Shown: positions 23,702 to 31,965 of the stretch, in pieces
Numbering within the stretch: position 1 is the first letter of the stretch
How the letters are laid out: each line of letters begins with the position of its first letter
Origin: Xanthomonas sp. SI
GTDB taxonomy: Bacteria > Pseudomonadota > Gammaproteobacteria > Xanthomonadales > Xanthomonadaceae
Assembly (NCBI RefSeq): GCF_014236855.1
Contig: NZ_CP051261.1
Location: forward strand, 4,774,001-4,838,000
Direction: 5' to 3'
DNA length: 64,000 bases
Translations under genes and position numbers: made by a program
The notes under the pieces: model-generated
What the model saw: the letters and a program-made list of their open reading frames with translations, nothing else
Databases searched by the model: none
What the model was told of the DNA's origin: nothing

Positions 23702-23764
23702 GGGTTTGGCGGGGTGTCGGTGTCTATCGACACTGTTCCGGCCACGGCACCTCCACCGCTTCGC

Positions 23765-23965
23765 TCGTCGCGACTGAAGTCGCTACCACAAGGGGCTTGC
23801 GGCTTGCTCGCAGGGTGCACTGTAGGAGCGGCTTCAGCCGCGACAGACAAGCAAAATCGCCGGGTCCCTGACTTCGTTCGTCGCAGCTGAAGCCGCTCCT
23901 ACAGGAACAGGAACTTGCGGCCTGTTCGCTGGGTGCACTGTGGGAGGGACTTCAGTCCCGACGCC
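23765..23965. repeat. Cluster of GGAGCGGCTTCAGCCGC-type palindromes
   Basis: Four related palindromic units lie in this gap: GCGACTGAAGTCGC near 23770, GGAGCGGCTTCAGCCGC near 23825, its inverse GCTGAAGCCGCTCC near 23887, and GGGAGGGACTTCAGTCCC near 23941. Orientation alternates, so folded transcripts would be highly structured. It separates two convergent genes and may help termination. Confidence 0.75.
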
Positions 23966-23976
23966 GTTCCGCTGGC

Positions 23977-24723
23977 TCAGCCCTGCCCGCGCAGCAGCGG
24001 GGCGATCTGGCGCATGCGGGTCTGCGTGGCCGGGCCGACCAGGGCGAAGGCGGTGTTTCCTTCGGACCAATATTGCGCGAGCAAGCGGCCGTCGCGACGC
24101 TCGCCATCGCCGAGGCGGGCGCTGCGCGGGCGCAGGTATAGGCCGATGCGCGCGCCGTCGGCGTCCTGGTAGACCAGCATCGCCGCGGCGCCCTCGGGGG
24201 TGGACAGCAGGCGACCGCCGCGCAGCGCGAAACCCTGCGCCTGCAGGTCCGGCACCGCGCCGGCGTCGCCGAAATGGGTGCGCAGCCAGCCCTGCAAGGC
24301 CACCCGTCGCGCCGGGTCGAATTCCAGCGGCTGCTCGCCGTCGGCGAACAGGCGATACGCGGCCACCGCGTCGGCCATCGGCAGGCGTTCGCCGCCGAGG
24401 CGGCTGTCGCGCAGCTGCCAGCCAAGCGTGATGCCCAGGCCCAGCGTCAGCACGCAGCTGGCCGCCATAGCGGCCAGCGTGCGGCGCCGCTGGCGCGTGC
24501 GGCGGCGCAGGGCCGGCATGGTCAATGCGGGATTGGCGGGCAGCGTCTCGGCACCGGCCCAGGCCGCGCGCAGCGCGTCGGCGTCCTGCTTCCAGCCGGC
24601 CACGCGCGCGGCGTGCTCAGGATTGGCCTGCAGCCATGCGGCGACCTGTGCGCGCCGCGCAGGGTCCAGGCGGCCATCGACATAGGCGTGCAGGGTTTCG
24701 TCGTCGGGGCGCAGCACGGTCAT
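23977..24723 (-). CDS. Anti-sigma factor for the adjacent ECF sigma
   Basis: A 248-residue protein. The N-terminus (DDETLHAYVDGRLDPARRAQVAAWLQANPEHAARV) is the typical anti-sigma helical domain. One membrane helix lies at about residues 82-103 (LAAMAASCVLTLGLGITLGW). The C-terminal 145 residues are periplasmic and probably sense the signal. Its ATG overlaps the TGA of the sigma gene by four bases, so the two are translationally coupled, as expected for a sigma/anti-sigma pair. Confidence 0.8.
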   Translation of the reverse strand: MTVLRPDDETLHAYVDGRLDPARRAQVAAWLQANPEHAARVAGWKQDADALRAAWAGAETLPANPALTMPALRRRTRQRRRTLAAMAASCVLTLGLGITLGWQLRDSRLGGERLPMADAVAAYRLFADGEQPLEFDPARRVALQGWLRTHFGDAGAVPDLQAQGFALRGGRLLSTPEGAAAMLVYQDADGARIGLYLRPRSARLGDGERRDGRLLAQYWSEGNTAFALVGPATQTRMRQIAPLLRGQG

Positions 24724-25232
24724 TTGAGCACTCGCAAGGCAGGGTTGCCGCTGCGGCCTTCGCCGAGCTGGCGCAGTTTCTCGCGGGCGCGCGACAAGCG
24801 CGACATCACCGTGCCGATCGGCAGGTCCAGCGCGGTGGCGGCGTCGCGATAGCTGAAGCCTTCGACGCTGACCAGCAACAGCAGCGCGCGCTGTTCGGCC
24901 GGCAGTTGCGCGAACGCAGCCAGCATCGCGCGGCCGTCGTGCACCTGTTCGGCGGACGGCGCCTGGGTCGGCTGCTGCGGCGCGAACAGGGCCAGCACCC
25001 GCTGCCAGCGCTGCGCGCGCCGGCGCGCGTCGACGAACTGCCGGTACACGATCGCGAACAGCCACGGCTGCAGCGCATCGGCGTCGCGGCGCGTGGACCA
25101 GCGCCGCAGCGCGCGTTCCAGCGCCGCCTGCACCAGGTCGTCGGCACTGGCCGCATCGCCGCTCAGCGACTGGGCGAAGCGTCGCAGTCGGGGCATCAGC
25201 GCACGCAGGGAATCGTCGTCGAGTTCGTCCAT
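24720..25232 (-). CDS. ECF-subfamily RNA polymerase sigma factor
   Basis: The product is 170 residues from the ATG at 25232 (MDELDDDSLRALMPRL). An in-frame GTG at 25271 would give 183, but it falls at the expected transcription start of the promoter described at 25278-25302, so I prefer the later start. Region 2 spans about 15-80 (RFAQSLSGDAASADDLVQAALERAL.., DALQPWLFAIVYRQFVDARRR) and region 4 spans about 110-160 (LPAEQRALLLLVSVEGFSYRDAATALDLPIGTVMSRLSRAREKL). It probably drives both its own operon and the divergent catalase-cytochrome b561 genes. The set resembles described ECF groups that are linked to SrpA-like catalases. Confidence 0.85.
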   Translation of the reverse strand: MDELDDDSLRALMPRLRRFAQSLSGDAASADDLVQAALERALRRWSTRRDADALQPWLFAIVYRQFVDARRRAQRWQRVLALFAPQQPTQAPSAEQVHDGRAMLAAFAQLPAEQRALLLLVSVEGFSYRDAATALDLPIGTVMSRLSRAREKLRQLGEGRSGNPALRVLK

Positions 25233-25277
25233 GGGCAGGGTCGCGTGCAGCGCTCGGGAAGGGGCAATCACAGGTAG

Positions 25278-25302
25278 GACGCACGGCGAGGCGGATTATT
25301 CC
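25278..25302 (-). promoter_or_regulatory. Predicted ECF promoter of the sigma/anti-sigma operon
   Basis: Reading on the minus strand, GGAATA (25302-25297) and CGTC (25281-25278) are separated by 15 bases and preceded by a G. The same two boxes and spacing occur in front of the catalase gene on the other strand. The arrangement fits autoregulation by the encoded sigma factor. Confidence 0.65.
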
Positions 25303-25423
25303 CTGGCCGGGGAGAGCCGCCTGGCTGGGCGGCGACACCCACGCGATTGTGCGGCCTGGCGGGCCGCAAGAAGCCACCGCAGGCGAAAAAGCGCAACGCA
25401 AACGCCGAACAGGCGTCGCCTCG

Positions 25424-25448
25424 GGAATAGAACGCGGCGCCGGACGTC
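25424..25448 (+). promoter_or_regulatory. Predicted ECF promoter of the catalase-cytochrome b561 operon
   Basis: GGAATA at 25424-25429 and CGTC at 25445-25448, 15 bases apart, again with a preceding G. The catalase ATG is 37 bases further on with AGGAG in between. It matches the promoter of the divergent sigma operon box for box. Confidence 0.65.
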
Positions 25449-25484
25449 TCACTCCCAATCGCCAACGCCACAGGAGTCGCCCCC

Positions 25485-26585
25485 ATGTCCCATCCCGCTC
25501 CCACCCCGCCGCCACGCCCGCGGCCCTGGCTGCCGCTGGCCGCCATCGCCGCCATCGCCGCCGCGCTCGCCGCCGCCTTCGCCTGGAGCGCGGGCTGGCT
25601 GGGCGGGCCGCAGCGGCTGACCGCGCAGCGCATGACCGATGCCATCGAAGCCGGCGGCCCGCCGCATCCGGGCTTCCGCCGCGCGCACAGCAAGGGCATG
25701 TGCGTGAGCGGGCATTTCGAAGGCAACGGCCAGGCCAGTGCGCTGTCCTCGGCGCGGGTGTTCGCCCAGGCCTCGGTGCCGGTGCTGGGACGACTGTCGA
25801 TCGGCGGCGGCGATCCGCACGGCGCCGATGCCACGGCGCGGGTGCGCAGCATGGCGCTGCTGCTGCGCAGCGACGACGGCCAGCAGTGGCGCACGGCGAT
25901 GAACAGCTTCCCGTTCTTCGTGGTGGCCACGCCGGAAGGCTTCATGGCACAGACCCTGGCCGCGCAGCCGGACCCGGCCACCGGCAAGCCGGACCCGGCG
26001 AAGATGGCCGCGTTCGCGCAACGCTATCCGGAAGCGAAGAAGTTCCAGCAGTGGGCCAAGACCGCGCCATGGTCCGACAGCTGGGCCAACACCCAGTACA
26101 ACGGGGTCAACAGCTTCCGCTTCATCGCCGCCGACGGCAGCAGCCGCTTCGTGCGCTGGTCGATGCGGCCGCAGACCGCGTTCAAGGAACTGTCCGCGGC
26201 GCAGCGCGCGCAGGCCGACGCCGACTTCCTCGGCGAGGATCTGCAGGCGCGGTTGGCGCAAGGACCGCTGCGCTGGGACTTGGTGCTGACTGTGGCCGCG
26301 CCCGGCGACCCGGTGAACGATCCATCGCAGCCGTGGCCGCAGGATCGGCAACAGATCGTCGCCGGCACGCTGGTGCTCGACCACGCCGAGCCGCAGGCCA
26401 CCGGCCCGTGCCGCGACCTGAACTACGACCCGTTGATCCTGCCGCGCGGCATCGCCGGTTCCGACGACCCGATCCTGGCCGCGCGCTCGGCGGTGTATTC
26501 GCACTCGTTCAACCGCCGCGAGCGCGAGATCGGCCGCGGCCAGGCGCCGGATGCGACCGGCCAGGCGCATGGGGGTGCGCAATGA
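25485..26585 (+). CDS. Catalase-family peroxidase (SrpA-like)
   Basis: The product is 366 residues, shorter than classical catalases (about 480 or more), as is usual for SrpA-type proteins. A membrane helix at 15-36 (WLPLAAIAAIAAALAAAFAWSAG) anchors or exports it. The distal haem pocket has H68 (RRAHSKGMCVSG) and N140 (NSFPFFV); the proximal haem ligand is Y338 in RSAVY. It likely reduces peroxides in the envelope, possibly with electrons from the cytochrome b561 encoded next. The downstream gene overlaps its stop by ATGA. Promoter and neighbours place it under the adjacent ECF sigma. Confidence 0.85.
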   Translation: MSHPAPTPPPRPRPWLPLAAIAAIAAALAAAFAWSAGWLGGPQRLTAQRMTDAIEAGGPPHPGFRRAHSKGMCVSGHFEGNGQASALSSARVFAQASVPVLGRLSIGGGDPHGADATARVRSMALLLRSDDGQQWRTAMNSFPFFVVATPEGFMAQTLAAQPDPATGKPDPAKMAAFAQRYPEAKKFQQWAKTAPWSDSWANTQYNGVNSFRFIAADGSSRFVRWSMRPQTAFKELSAAQRAQADADFLGEDLQARLAQGPLRWDLVLTVAAPGDPVNDPSQPWPQDRQQIVAGTLVLDHAEPQATGPCRDLNYDPLILPRGIAGSDDPILAARSAVYSHSFNRREREIGRGQAPDATGQAHGGAQ

Positions 26586-27169
26586 GCCGCGCGAACGCCT
26601 CCGGGCATTTCAACCTGACCGCGCGCCTGCTGCACTGGCTGATGGCGGCGATGATCCTGACCATGCTGTTCGTCGGCGTGGGCATGGTCGCCTCGGTATC
26701 GCAGCGGCCGTGGCTGCTCGACCTGCACCGCCCGCTGGGCATCGCGATCTTGCTGCTGGCGATCGTGCGCCTGGGCAACCGCCTGCGTCACCGCCCACCG
26801 CCGCTGCCGGCGGACCTGCCGTGGTGGCAGAAAACGGCGGCGCTGGCCTCGCACTGGTTGTTGTATACGCTGATGCTGGCGATGCCGTTGCTAGGCTGGT
26901 CGATGCTATCGGCCGGCGGCTATCCGATCGTGCTGTGGCCGGGGATGCAGCTGCCGCCGATCGCGCCGCACAGCCCGGCGCTGTATGCCTGGTTGCGCAG
27001 TGCGCATGGCTGGCTGGCGTATCTGCTGTTCGCCACGGTGCTGGGGCATCTGTGCGCGGCGCTGTTCCATGCCTGGGTGCGCCGCGATGGAGTGTTTTCG
27101 AGCATGGCGCGGGGTGGTGTGGCACCGGTGGTGGTGGTGGACCAGGCAGCGTCGCGAGAACAGGGCTGA
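26582..27169 (+). CDS. Cytochrome b561-family membrane protein
   Basis: A 195-residue protein with four membrane helices. Candidate haem-ligating histidines are H18 (LLHWL), H49 (LDLHRPLG), H91 (SHWLLY) and H142 (AHGWLAY), the pattern of bacterial two-haem b561 proteins that carry electrons from quinol. Its ATG overlaps the catalase stop (ATGA), indicating a joint function, plausibly as the electron donor to the peroxidase. The product ends 408 bp before the convergent ThuA gene, with a repeat array in between. Confidence 0.85.
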   Translation: MSRANASGHFNLTARLLHWLMAAMILTMLFVGVGMVASVSQRPWLLDLHRPLGIAILLLAIVRLGNRLRHRPPPLPADLPWWQKTAALASHWLLYTLMLAMPLLGWSMLSAGGYPIVLWPGMQLPPIAPHSPALYAWLRSAHGWLAYLLFATVLGHLCAALFHAWVRRDGVFSSMARGGVAPVVVVDQAASREQG

Positions 27170-27251
27170 GGGTTTGCGCTGTGCTGGTTGCGGGCTACCG
27201 GGACGACTTCGGGTGGACCTGGACTATCGGCCGCGATGGGCGTGATCGGTA

Positions 27252-27545
27252 ACGCCCGTCGCGACTGAAGTCGCTCCCACAAAAAGGCGTGCGGCTTGCT
27301 AGCCCGGTGCACTGTAGGAGGGGCTTCAGCCCCGACAGATCGCCTGACGACGGTTCGGTTCCTGTCGCGGCTGAAGCCGCTCCTACAAAAAAGCGGGTGG
27401 CGTGCTGGCCAGGTGCTTCTGTAGGAGGGGCTTCAGCCCCGACAGACCGCCTGACGACGGTTCGGTTCCTGTCGCGGCTGAAGCCGCTCCTACAAAAAAA
27501 CGGGCGGCGTGCTGGCCCGGTGCTTCTGTAGGAGGGGCTTCGGAT
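27252..27545. repeat. Tandem array with 107-bp period
   Basis: GTAGGAGGGGCTTC occurs at 27314, 27421 and 27528, exactly 107 bp apart. Between copies lie an almost identical spacer with CGCCTGACGACGGTTCGG and an inverse unit CGGCTGAAGCCGCTCC. The last copy is cut short. A single related palindrome lies upstream near 27255. It fills the gap between two convergent genes. Confidence 0.85.
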
Positions 27546-27577
27546 TGCCCGGCAGCGATAGTGCGGCGCGGGCGGAT

Positions 27578-28390
27578 TCAGTGCGGGCGCGGCGCGGGCG
27601 GGGCCGCCTCGCCAGCGATGCCGTGGCCGGTGGCGGCCCAGTAGATGCCGCCGTACAGGTGTTCGAGGTAGCGCGGATCGTTGTAGGCCTCGGCCTGGTG
27701 GCCGAGCGCGGTGACGAATACGCGCGCGCCTTCGAAGCGGTGGTACCAGGCCACCGGATGCGGCTTGCCCATGCCCTTGGCGACCTGGCCGGGCCAGATC
27801 AGGGTGGGGTCGTAGCTGGTTTCGTCCACCGTCAGCAGCGTGACCAGGTCGTCGCTGTACGGCGGATCGTATTCGTACCACTCGTCCGACCACAGCCAGC
27901 GCTGCGGCAGGCCGGCAGTGGCCGGGAAGTTGCGATCGACCACATCCACCATCGCGGTCTGCAGGTAGGGATGGGTGCGGAACGAGCGGCCGATCAAACG
28001 GTCGTACCAGTCCCACTGCCCGCGCGCGATCGCGAACGCCTTGTGCACCGCGACCACGCCACCGCCGCCGCGCACGTATTTCTGGAAATTGGCGCGCTGC
28101 GCCGGATTGAGATCGGTGGCCGGCGTATTGAGCAGCACGACGGCCGCGTACTGCGACAGGTCGCCATCGAAGGCCTCGGCGTTCCAGGCCCACACCAGCT
28201 CGAAGTAGTGCTGCCGCGCCAGCGCCTCGAACTGCGGCTTGGCCACCGGGATGTAGTCGTGGTGGTACTTGTTGGGAATCGCCGCGACCAGCACCTTGAA
28301 CTGGCCCTCGGCCGCCATCGCCACGGCGGCGGGCAGCGACCAGGCCAGCAACAGCGCCCCTGCCAACAGCATTGCGCGCATCCACTTCAT
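27578..28390 (-). CDS. ThuA-domain protein, exported
   Basis: A 270-residue protein with a signal peptide (MLLAGALLLAWSLPAAVAMA). The rest is a flavodoxin-like/glutamine-amidotransferase-like ThuA domain (FKVLVAAIPNKYHHDYIPVAKPQFEALA, GGGGVVAVHKAFAI, VFVTALGHQAEAYNDPRYLEHLYGGIYWAATG). ThuA proteins are linked to trehalose or other sugar utilisation in rhizobia and to trehalose-like metabolism elsewhere. Biochemistry is poorly known. An AGGAG site precedes the ATG at 28390. It is convergent to the cytochrome gene and divergent from the siderophore receptor. Confidence 0.8.
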   Translation of the reverse strand: MKWMRAMLLAGALLLAWSLPAAVAMAAEGQFKVLVAAIPNKYHHDYIPVAKPQFEALARQHYFELVWAWNAEAFDGDLSQYAAVVLLNTPATDLNPAQRANFQKYVRGGGGVVAVHKAFAIARGQWDWYDRLIGRSFRTHPYLQTAMVDVVDRNFPATAGLPQRWLWSDEWYEYDPPYSDDLVTLLTVDETSYDPTLIWPGQVAKGMGKPHPVAWYHRFEGARVFVTALGHQAEAYNDPRYLEHLYGGIYWAATGHGIAGEAAPPAPRPH

Positions 28391-29023
28391 CCACGTTCTC
28401 CTGTCCGTCGATCGAGCGCATCACTCGGGATTGGCGGTGATGGCGGTGGGCGGAATCGCACCGCCGTCGAAGACGCTCCTTTCCGGGCACTCCCTGCTTG
28501 GCGCGTCGCTGGATCCGCTTCCGGACAGCATAGTCACTGGCGGCAGCGCCACCGCGCGGGCACGCACAATTTCATAGGCGCCTGCGCTTCCGGCATACCG
28601 ATGACCGCCTGCGCGGCGCAGCAGCGGGCGTGCGCCGCAGCGCCGGCAGGACGTAGCGGCCGATGGACACCGCGCCACGCATCGCGTCCGCGCATCGCCC
28701 CGCCAGAAAGACCCCAGGACGCCACGCGATGTGGCAGCGCCGACATGGCCGCGCCGACCCGACACCGTTACACTTGCCACCGTGGGCGCGCCCCGATCGA
28801 CAGGTCACCACGCCCGTTTCCCCGAACCACCCGTCATGCGCCGGCCGCCCTTCCGAGGCAGCCGGCCGCATCGACAGCGCCAGCCAGGTGTCGACGTCCC
28901 GCGCTCAGGCCTCGCCTGCGCACGGCGCATGTCCCGCTCCAAGCCAGCCTCCAAATCCGACCATCCCGCGGCGCTGCGTGCAGCGCGGTCGATGGCCATG
29001 CCTGCTTGCCACGGAGCCTTGCG
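28391..29023. other. Intergenic region upstream of the siderophore receptor
   Basis: A 633-bp divergent gap. I find no protein-like frame and no convincing Fur box. It presumably contains promoters for thuA-like and receptor genes. Confidence 0.4.
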
Positions 29024-31216
29024 ATGAACCGTTTCCTCCCTCCCCACCGTTTCCCGCGCCGCTCGGCCCTGGCCATGGCCTGCCTGCTCGCCAGCGTGCC
29101 GGCCTTCGCCGCCGACGCGGCCGCCGACACCGCAACCGATCGCGATGTGACCACCCTCGACAAGGTCAGCGTCAAAGGCGAGCGCGCCGAAGGCTACAGC
29201 GTGCGCAAGACCACCGCCGGCACCCGCTTCGAGCTGGCGCCGCGCGAGATCCCGCAGTCGGTGAGCATCATCAGCCACCAGCGCATCGAGGATCAGGGCC
29301 TGGACGACATCATCGACGTGCTGGAGAACACCACCGGCGTGTCCAACACCCGCTCGGACAGCGAGCGCTTCGAGTTCTACGCGCGCGGCTTCTACATCGA
29401 CAACTACCAGTTCGACGGCATCCCGACCACGATGGTGCAGAACTGGAGCTACGGCGACTCGGCGCTGGACCTTGCGCTGTACGACCGCGTGGAAGTGGTG
29501 CGCGGCGCCACCGGGCTGATGACCGGCGCGGGCAATCCGTCGGCCTCGGTCAACCTGATCCGCAAGCACGCCGACAGCGCCGAACTGGCCGGCAGCGTGC
29601 AGGTCACCGCCGGCAGTTGGGGCCGGACCCGCACGACGGTGGACGTCAGCACTCCGCTCAACGCCAGCGGCACGGTGCGCGCGCGGGTGATCGGCAGCTA
29701 CCTGGATACCGATTCGTACGTGGACCGCTACAGCCAGAACAAGACCCTGGGCTATGCGGTGATCGATGCCGACCTGACCCCGGACACCCAGCTGAGCGTG
29801 GGCTACGACTACCAGAAGAAACAGTCCGACGACGTCACCTGGGGCGGCTTCCCGCTGTGGTATTCCGACGGCAGCCGCACCAACTATTCGCGCGCGTTCA
29901 ACCCGGCCGCGGACTGGACGTTCTGGGACACCACCACCAAGCGCGCCTTCGCCACGCTGCAGCACGATTTCGCCAGCGGCTGGAAGATCAAGGCCAACGC
30001 CACCCACGACCAGACCAACGTCACCGACAAGCTGTTCTATCCGTTCTATACGATCTACGGCTTCGACAAGAACACCGGCGCCGGCGTGGTGCCCTACTCC
30101 GGCTACTACGTCACCGAGCGCAAGGTCGATGGCCTGGACGGCTATGCCGAAGGCCCGTTCCAGCTGTTCGGGCGCGAACACGAACTGATGGCCGGGGTCA
30201 GCTACAACCGCCGCCGCTACGTCAACGACGGCGCGTTCGATTTCCCGGTCAAGACTTATGACCCAGTAACTGGGTTTCCTTCCGAATACGTGACGCTACC
30301 TACCTATCTTGGTTGGAGCGGAAATTACCAAGAGCCGACCTGGTCGGCGCTGAGCGAGTTCAGCCGCGGCACCGTCACCCAGAAGGCCGGCTATGCGGCC
30401 GCGCGTTTTTCGCTGGCCGATCCGCTGAAGCTGATCGTCGGCGCGCGCTACACCGACTGGAAGGTAGATGGCGCCGAAAGCGGCGTGGCGTACAGCAGCC
30501 GGCAGAAGGAAACCACGCCGTATGCCGGCCTGGTCTACATGATCGACGCCGTGTGGTCGACCTACGTCAGCTACACCGACATCTTCCAGCCGCAGACCTC
30601 GCGCACCCGCACCGGCGCGTACCTGGATCCGGTGATCGGCAAGAGCTACGAGGCCGGGGTCAAGGCGGCGTGGTTCGAGGATCGCCTCAACGCGTCGCTG
30701 TCGGTGTTCCGCATCGAACAGGACAACGTCGCCCAGGCCACCACCGAGTTCGTGCCGGGTACCACCGAGACCGCGTACGTCGCAGCGCAGGGCACGGTCA
30801 GCCGCGGCTTCGAGTTCGAGCTGAACGGCGAACTGGCGCCGGGCTGGAACGGCACCTTCGGCGCCTCGCGCTACGTCGCCAAGGATGCCGGCGGTGCGGA
30901 CATCAACGCGCAGCTGCCGCAGACCACGCTCAAGCTCTACACCAGCTACACCCCGCGCAGCCTCACCGAGCTGACCTTCGGCGGCGGCGTCAACTGGCAG
31001 AACCGCATCTACTACGTCGATGCGACCTACGGCCGCTTCGAGCAGGACGCCTATGCGCTGGTCAGCGCGTTCGCGCGCTACCGCCTGTCCGACGAATTCA
31101 CGGTGCAGGCCAACCTCAACAACCTGCTGGACAAGAAGTACTACGCGCAGATCTACGGTTACGGCGCCTGGGGCGAACCGCGCAGCGGCTCGCTGAGCTT
31201 CACCTGGTCGTTCTGA
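29024..31216 (+). CDS. TonB-dependent siderophore receptor (FhuE/FpvA-like)
   Basis: The product is 730 residues from the ATG at 29024, with GGAG seven bases upstream. A signal peptide (ALAMACLLASVPAFA) is followed by a TonB-box-like segment (DVTTLDKVSVKG). The plug domain spans about 60-170 (REIPQSVSIISHQRIEDQGLDDIIDVLENTTGV, DRVEVVRGATGLMTGAGNPSASVNLIRK), and a 22-strand barrel ends FTWSF. The plug wording is that of hydroxamate/coprogen-type receptors, so it probably imports a ferric siderophore. A stretch of about 80 bp in the barrel (30254-30335) has unusually low GC and different codon use. Confidence 0.9.
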   Translation: MNRFLPPHRFPRRSALAMACLLASVPAFAADAAADTATDRDVTTLDKVSVKGERAEGYSVRKTTAGTRFELAPREIPQSVSIISHQRIEDQGLDDIIDVLENTTGVSNTRSDSERFEFYARGFYIDNYQFDGIPTTMVQNWSYGDSALDLALYDRVEVVRGATGLMTGAGNPSASVNLIRKHADSAELAGSVQVTAGSWGRTRTTVDVSTPLNASGTVRARVIGSYLDTDSYVDRYSQNKTLGYAVIDADLTPDTQLSVGYDYQKKQSDDVTWGGFPLWYSDGSRTNYSRAFNPAADWTFWDTTTKRAFATLQHDFASGWKIKANATHDQTNVTDKLFYPFYTIYGFDKNTGAGVVPYSGYYVTERKVDGLDGYAEGPFQLFGREHELMAGVSYNRRRYVNDGAFDFPVKTYDPVTGFPSEYVTLPTYLGWSGNYQEPTWSALSEFSRGTVTQKAGYAAARFSLADPLKLIVGARYTDWKVDGAESGVAYSSRQKETTPYAGLVYMIDAVWSTYVSYTDIFQPQTSRTRTGAYLDPVIGKSYEAGVKAAWFEDRLNASLSVFRIEQDNVAQATTEFVPGTTETAYVAAQGTVSRGFEFELNGELAPGWNGTFGASRYVAKDAGGADINAQLPQTTLKLYTSYTPRSLTELTFGGGVNWQNRIYYVDATYGRFEQDAYALVSAFARYRLSDEFTVQANLNNLLDKKYYAQIYGYGAWGEPRSGSLSFTWSF

Positions 31217-31264
31217 TCCGCCACTGCGTCCGGCGCGATGCGCCGGGCGGGCCTGGTTTCAACC

Positions 31265-31295
31265 GAATGCCGGTGGCCCATGTCCACCGGCATTC
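31265..31295. terminator. Hairpin terminator between the receptor and response regulator genes
   Basis: GAATGCCGGTGG (31265-31276) pairs perfectly with CCACCGGCATTC (31284-31295) around a seven-base loop. A short T-rich run follows on the plus side. It lies between two convergent genes and can serve both. Confidence 0.7.
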
Positions 31296-31310
31296 GCGTT
31301 TCCGGCGGCG

Positions 31311-31913
31311 CTACAGCCAGCCTTTCTGTCGCGCCAATCGCGCCGCCTCGATGCGGTTGCCGACGCCGAGCTTGCCGATCGCTTCGGACAGATAATTGCG
31401 CACGGTGCCGTGCGAGAGCCCGAGCTGCGCGGCGATATCGCCGGCCGAGGCGCCCTCGCCGGCCAGGCGCAGCACCTGGCGTTCGCGGTCGTTGAGCGGG
31501 TCGGCTTCGGACCAGGCTTCCAGCGCCAGTTCCGGATCGATCGCGCGGCCGCCGCGGTGCACCTGGCGGATCGCATCGACCAGGCGCTCGGGCGGCGCGT
31601 CCTTCAACAGATAGCCGCCGACGCCAGCGTCCAGCGCGCGGCGCAGGAAGCCGGGACGGGCGAAGGTGGTGACGATGACCACGCGGATCGGCAACTGCTG
31701 GCGCTGCACCCGCTGCGCCAGTTCCAGGCCGCTGAGGCCGGGCATCTCGATGTCGGTGACCAGCAGGTCCGGCGTATGTGCCTGCAGCGCGCGCCAGGCG
31801 GCCTCGCCGTCGGCGGCGCTGGCGACCACGGCGATATCCGCTTCCAGGCCCAGCAGCGCGCTGAGCGCACCGCGCACCATCGCCTGGTCTTCCGCCAGCA
31901 CTAATCGAATCAC
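31311..31913 (-). CDS. NarL/DesR-like response regulator
   Basis: The product is 200 residues from the GTG at 31913, with a GGGG site about seven bases upstream. The receiver domain spans 1-120, with acidic pair E8-D9, phospho-acceptor D54 (LVTDIEMPG) and K104 (YLLKD). A LuxR-type helix-turn-helix spans about 140-195 (LNDRERQVLRLAGEGASAGDIAAQLGLSHGTVRNYLSEAI). It forms a two-component system with the kinase encoded 52 bp upstream, and the pair follows an ABC-2 exporter. The likely target is the exporter operon or membrane-lipid genes, as for DesKR. Confidence 0.85.
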   Translation of the reverse strand: MIRLVLAEDQAMVRGALSALLGLEADIAVVASAADGEAAWRALQAHTPDLLVTDIEMPGLSGLELAQRVQRQQLPIRVVIVTTFARPGFLRRALDAGVGGYLLKDAPPERLVDAIRQVHRGGRAIDPELALEAWSEADPLNDRERQVLRLAGEGASAGDIAAQLGLSHGTVRNYLSEAIGKLGVGNRIEAARLARQKGWL

Positions 31914-31965
31914 GCTTGCCCCCGGTGCTTGTGGGCGCATTGTAGGGCGCCGGCCGCAGTCACGT

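Noticed and set aside
27255..27545. Repeat array as a CRISPR locus
   Set aside because: The units are palindromes with nearly identical long spacers, not short direct repeats with unique 30-40 bp spacers, and no cas genes are present.
28421..28780. 119-codon minus-strand frame upstream of the receptor
   Set aside because: Composition is arginine/cysteine-rich without any domain or ribosome site. I treat the gap as non-coding.
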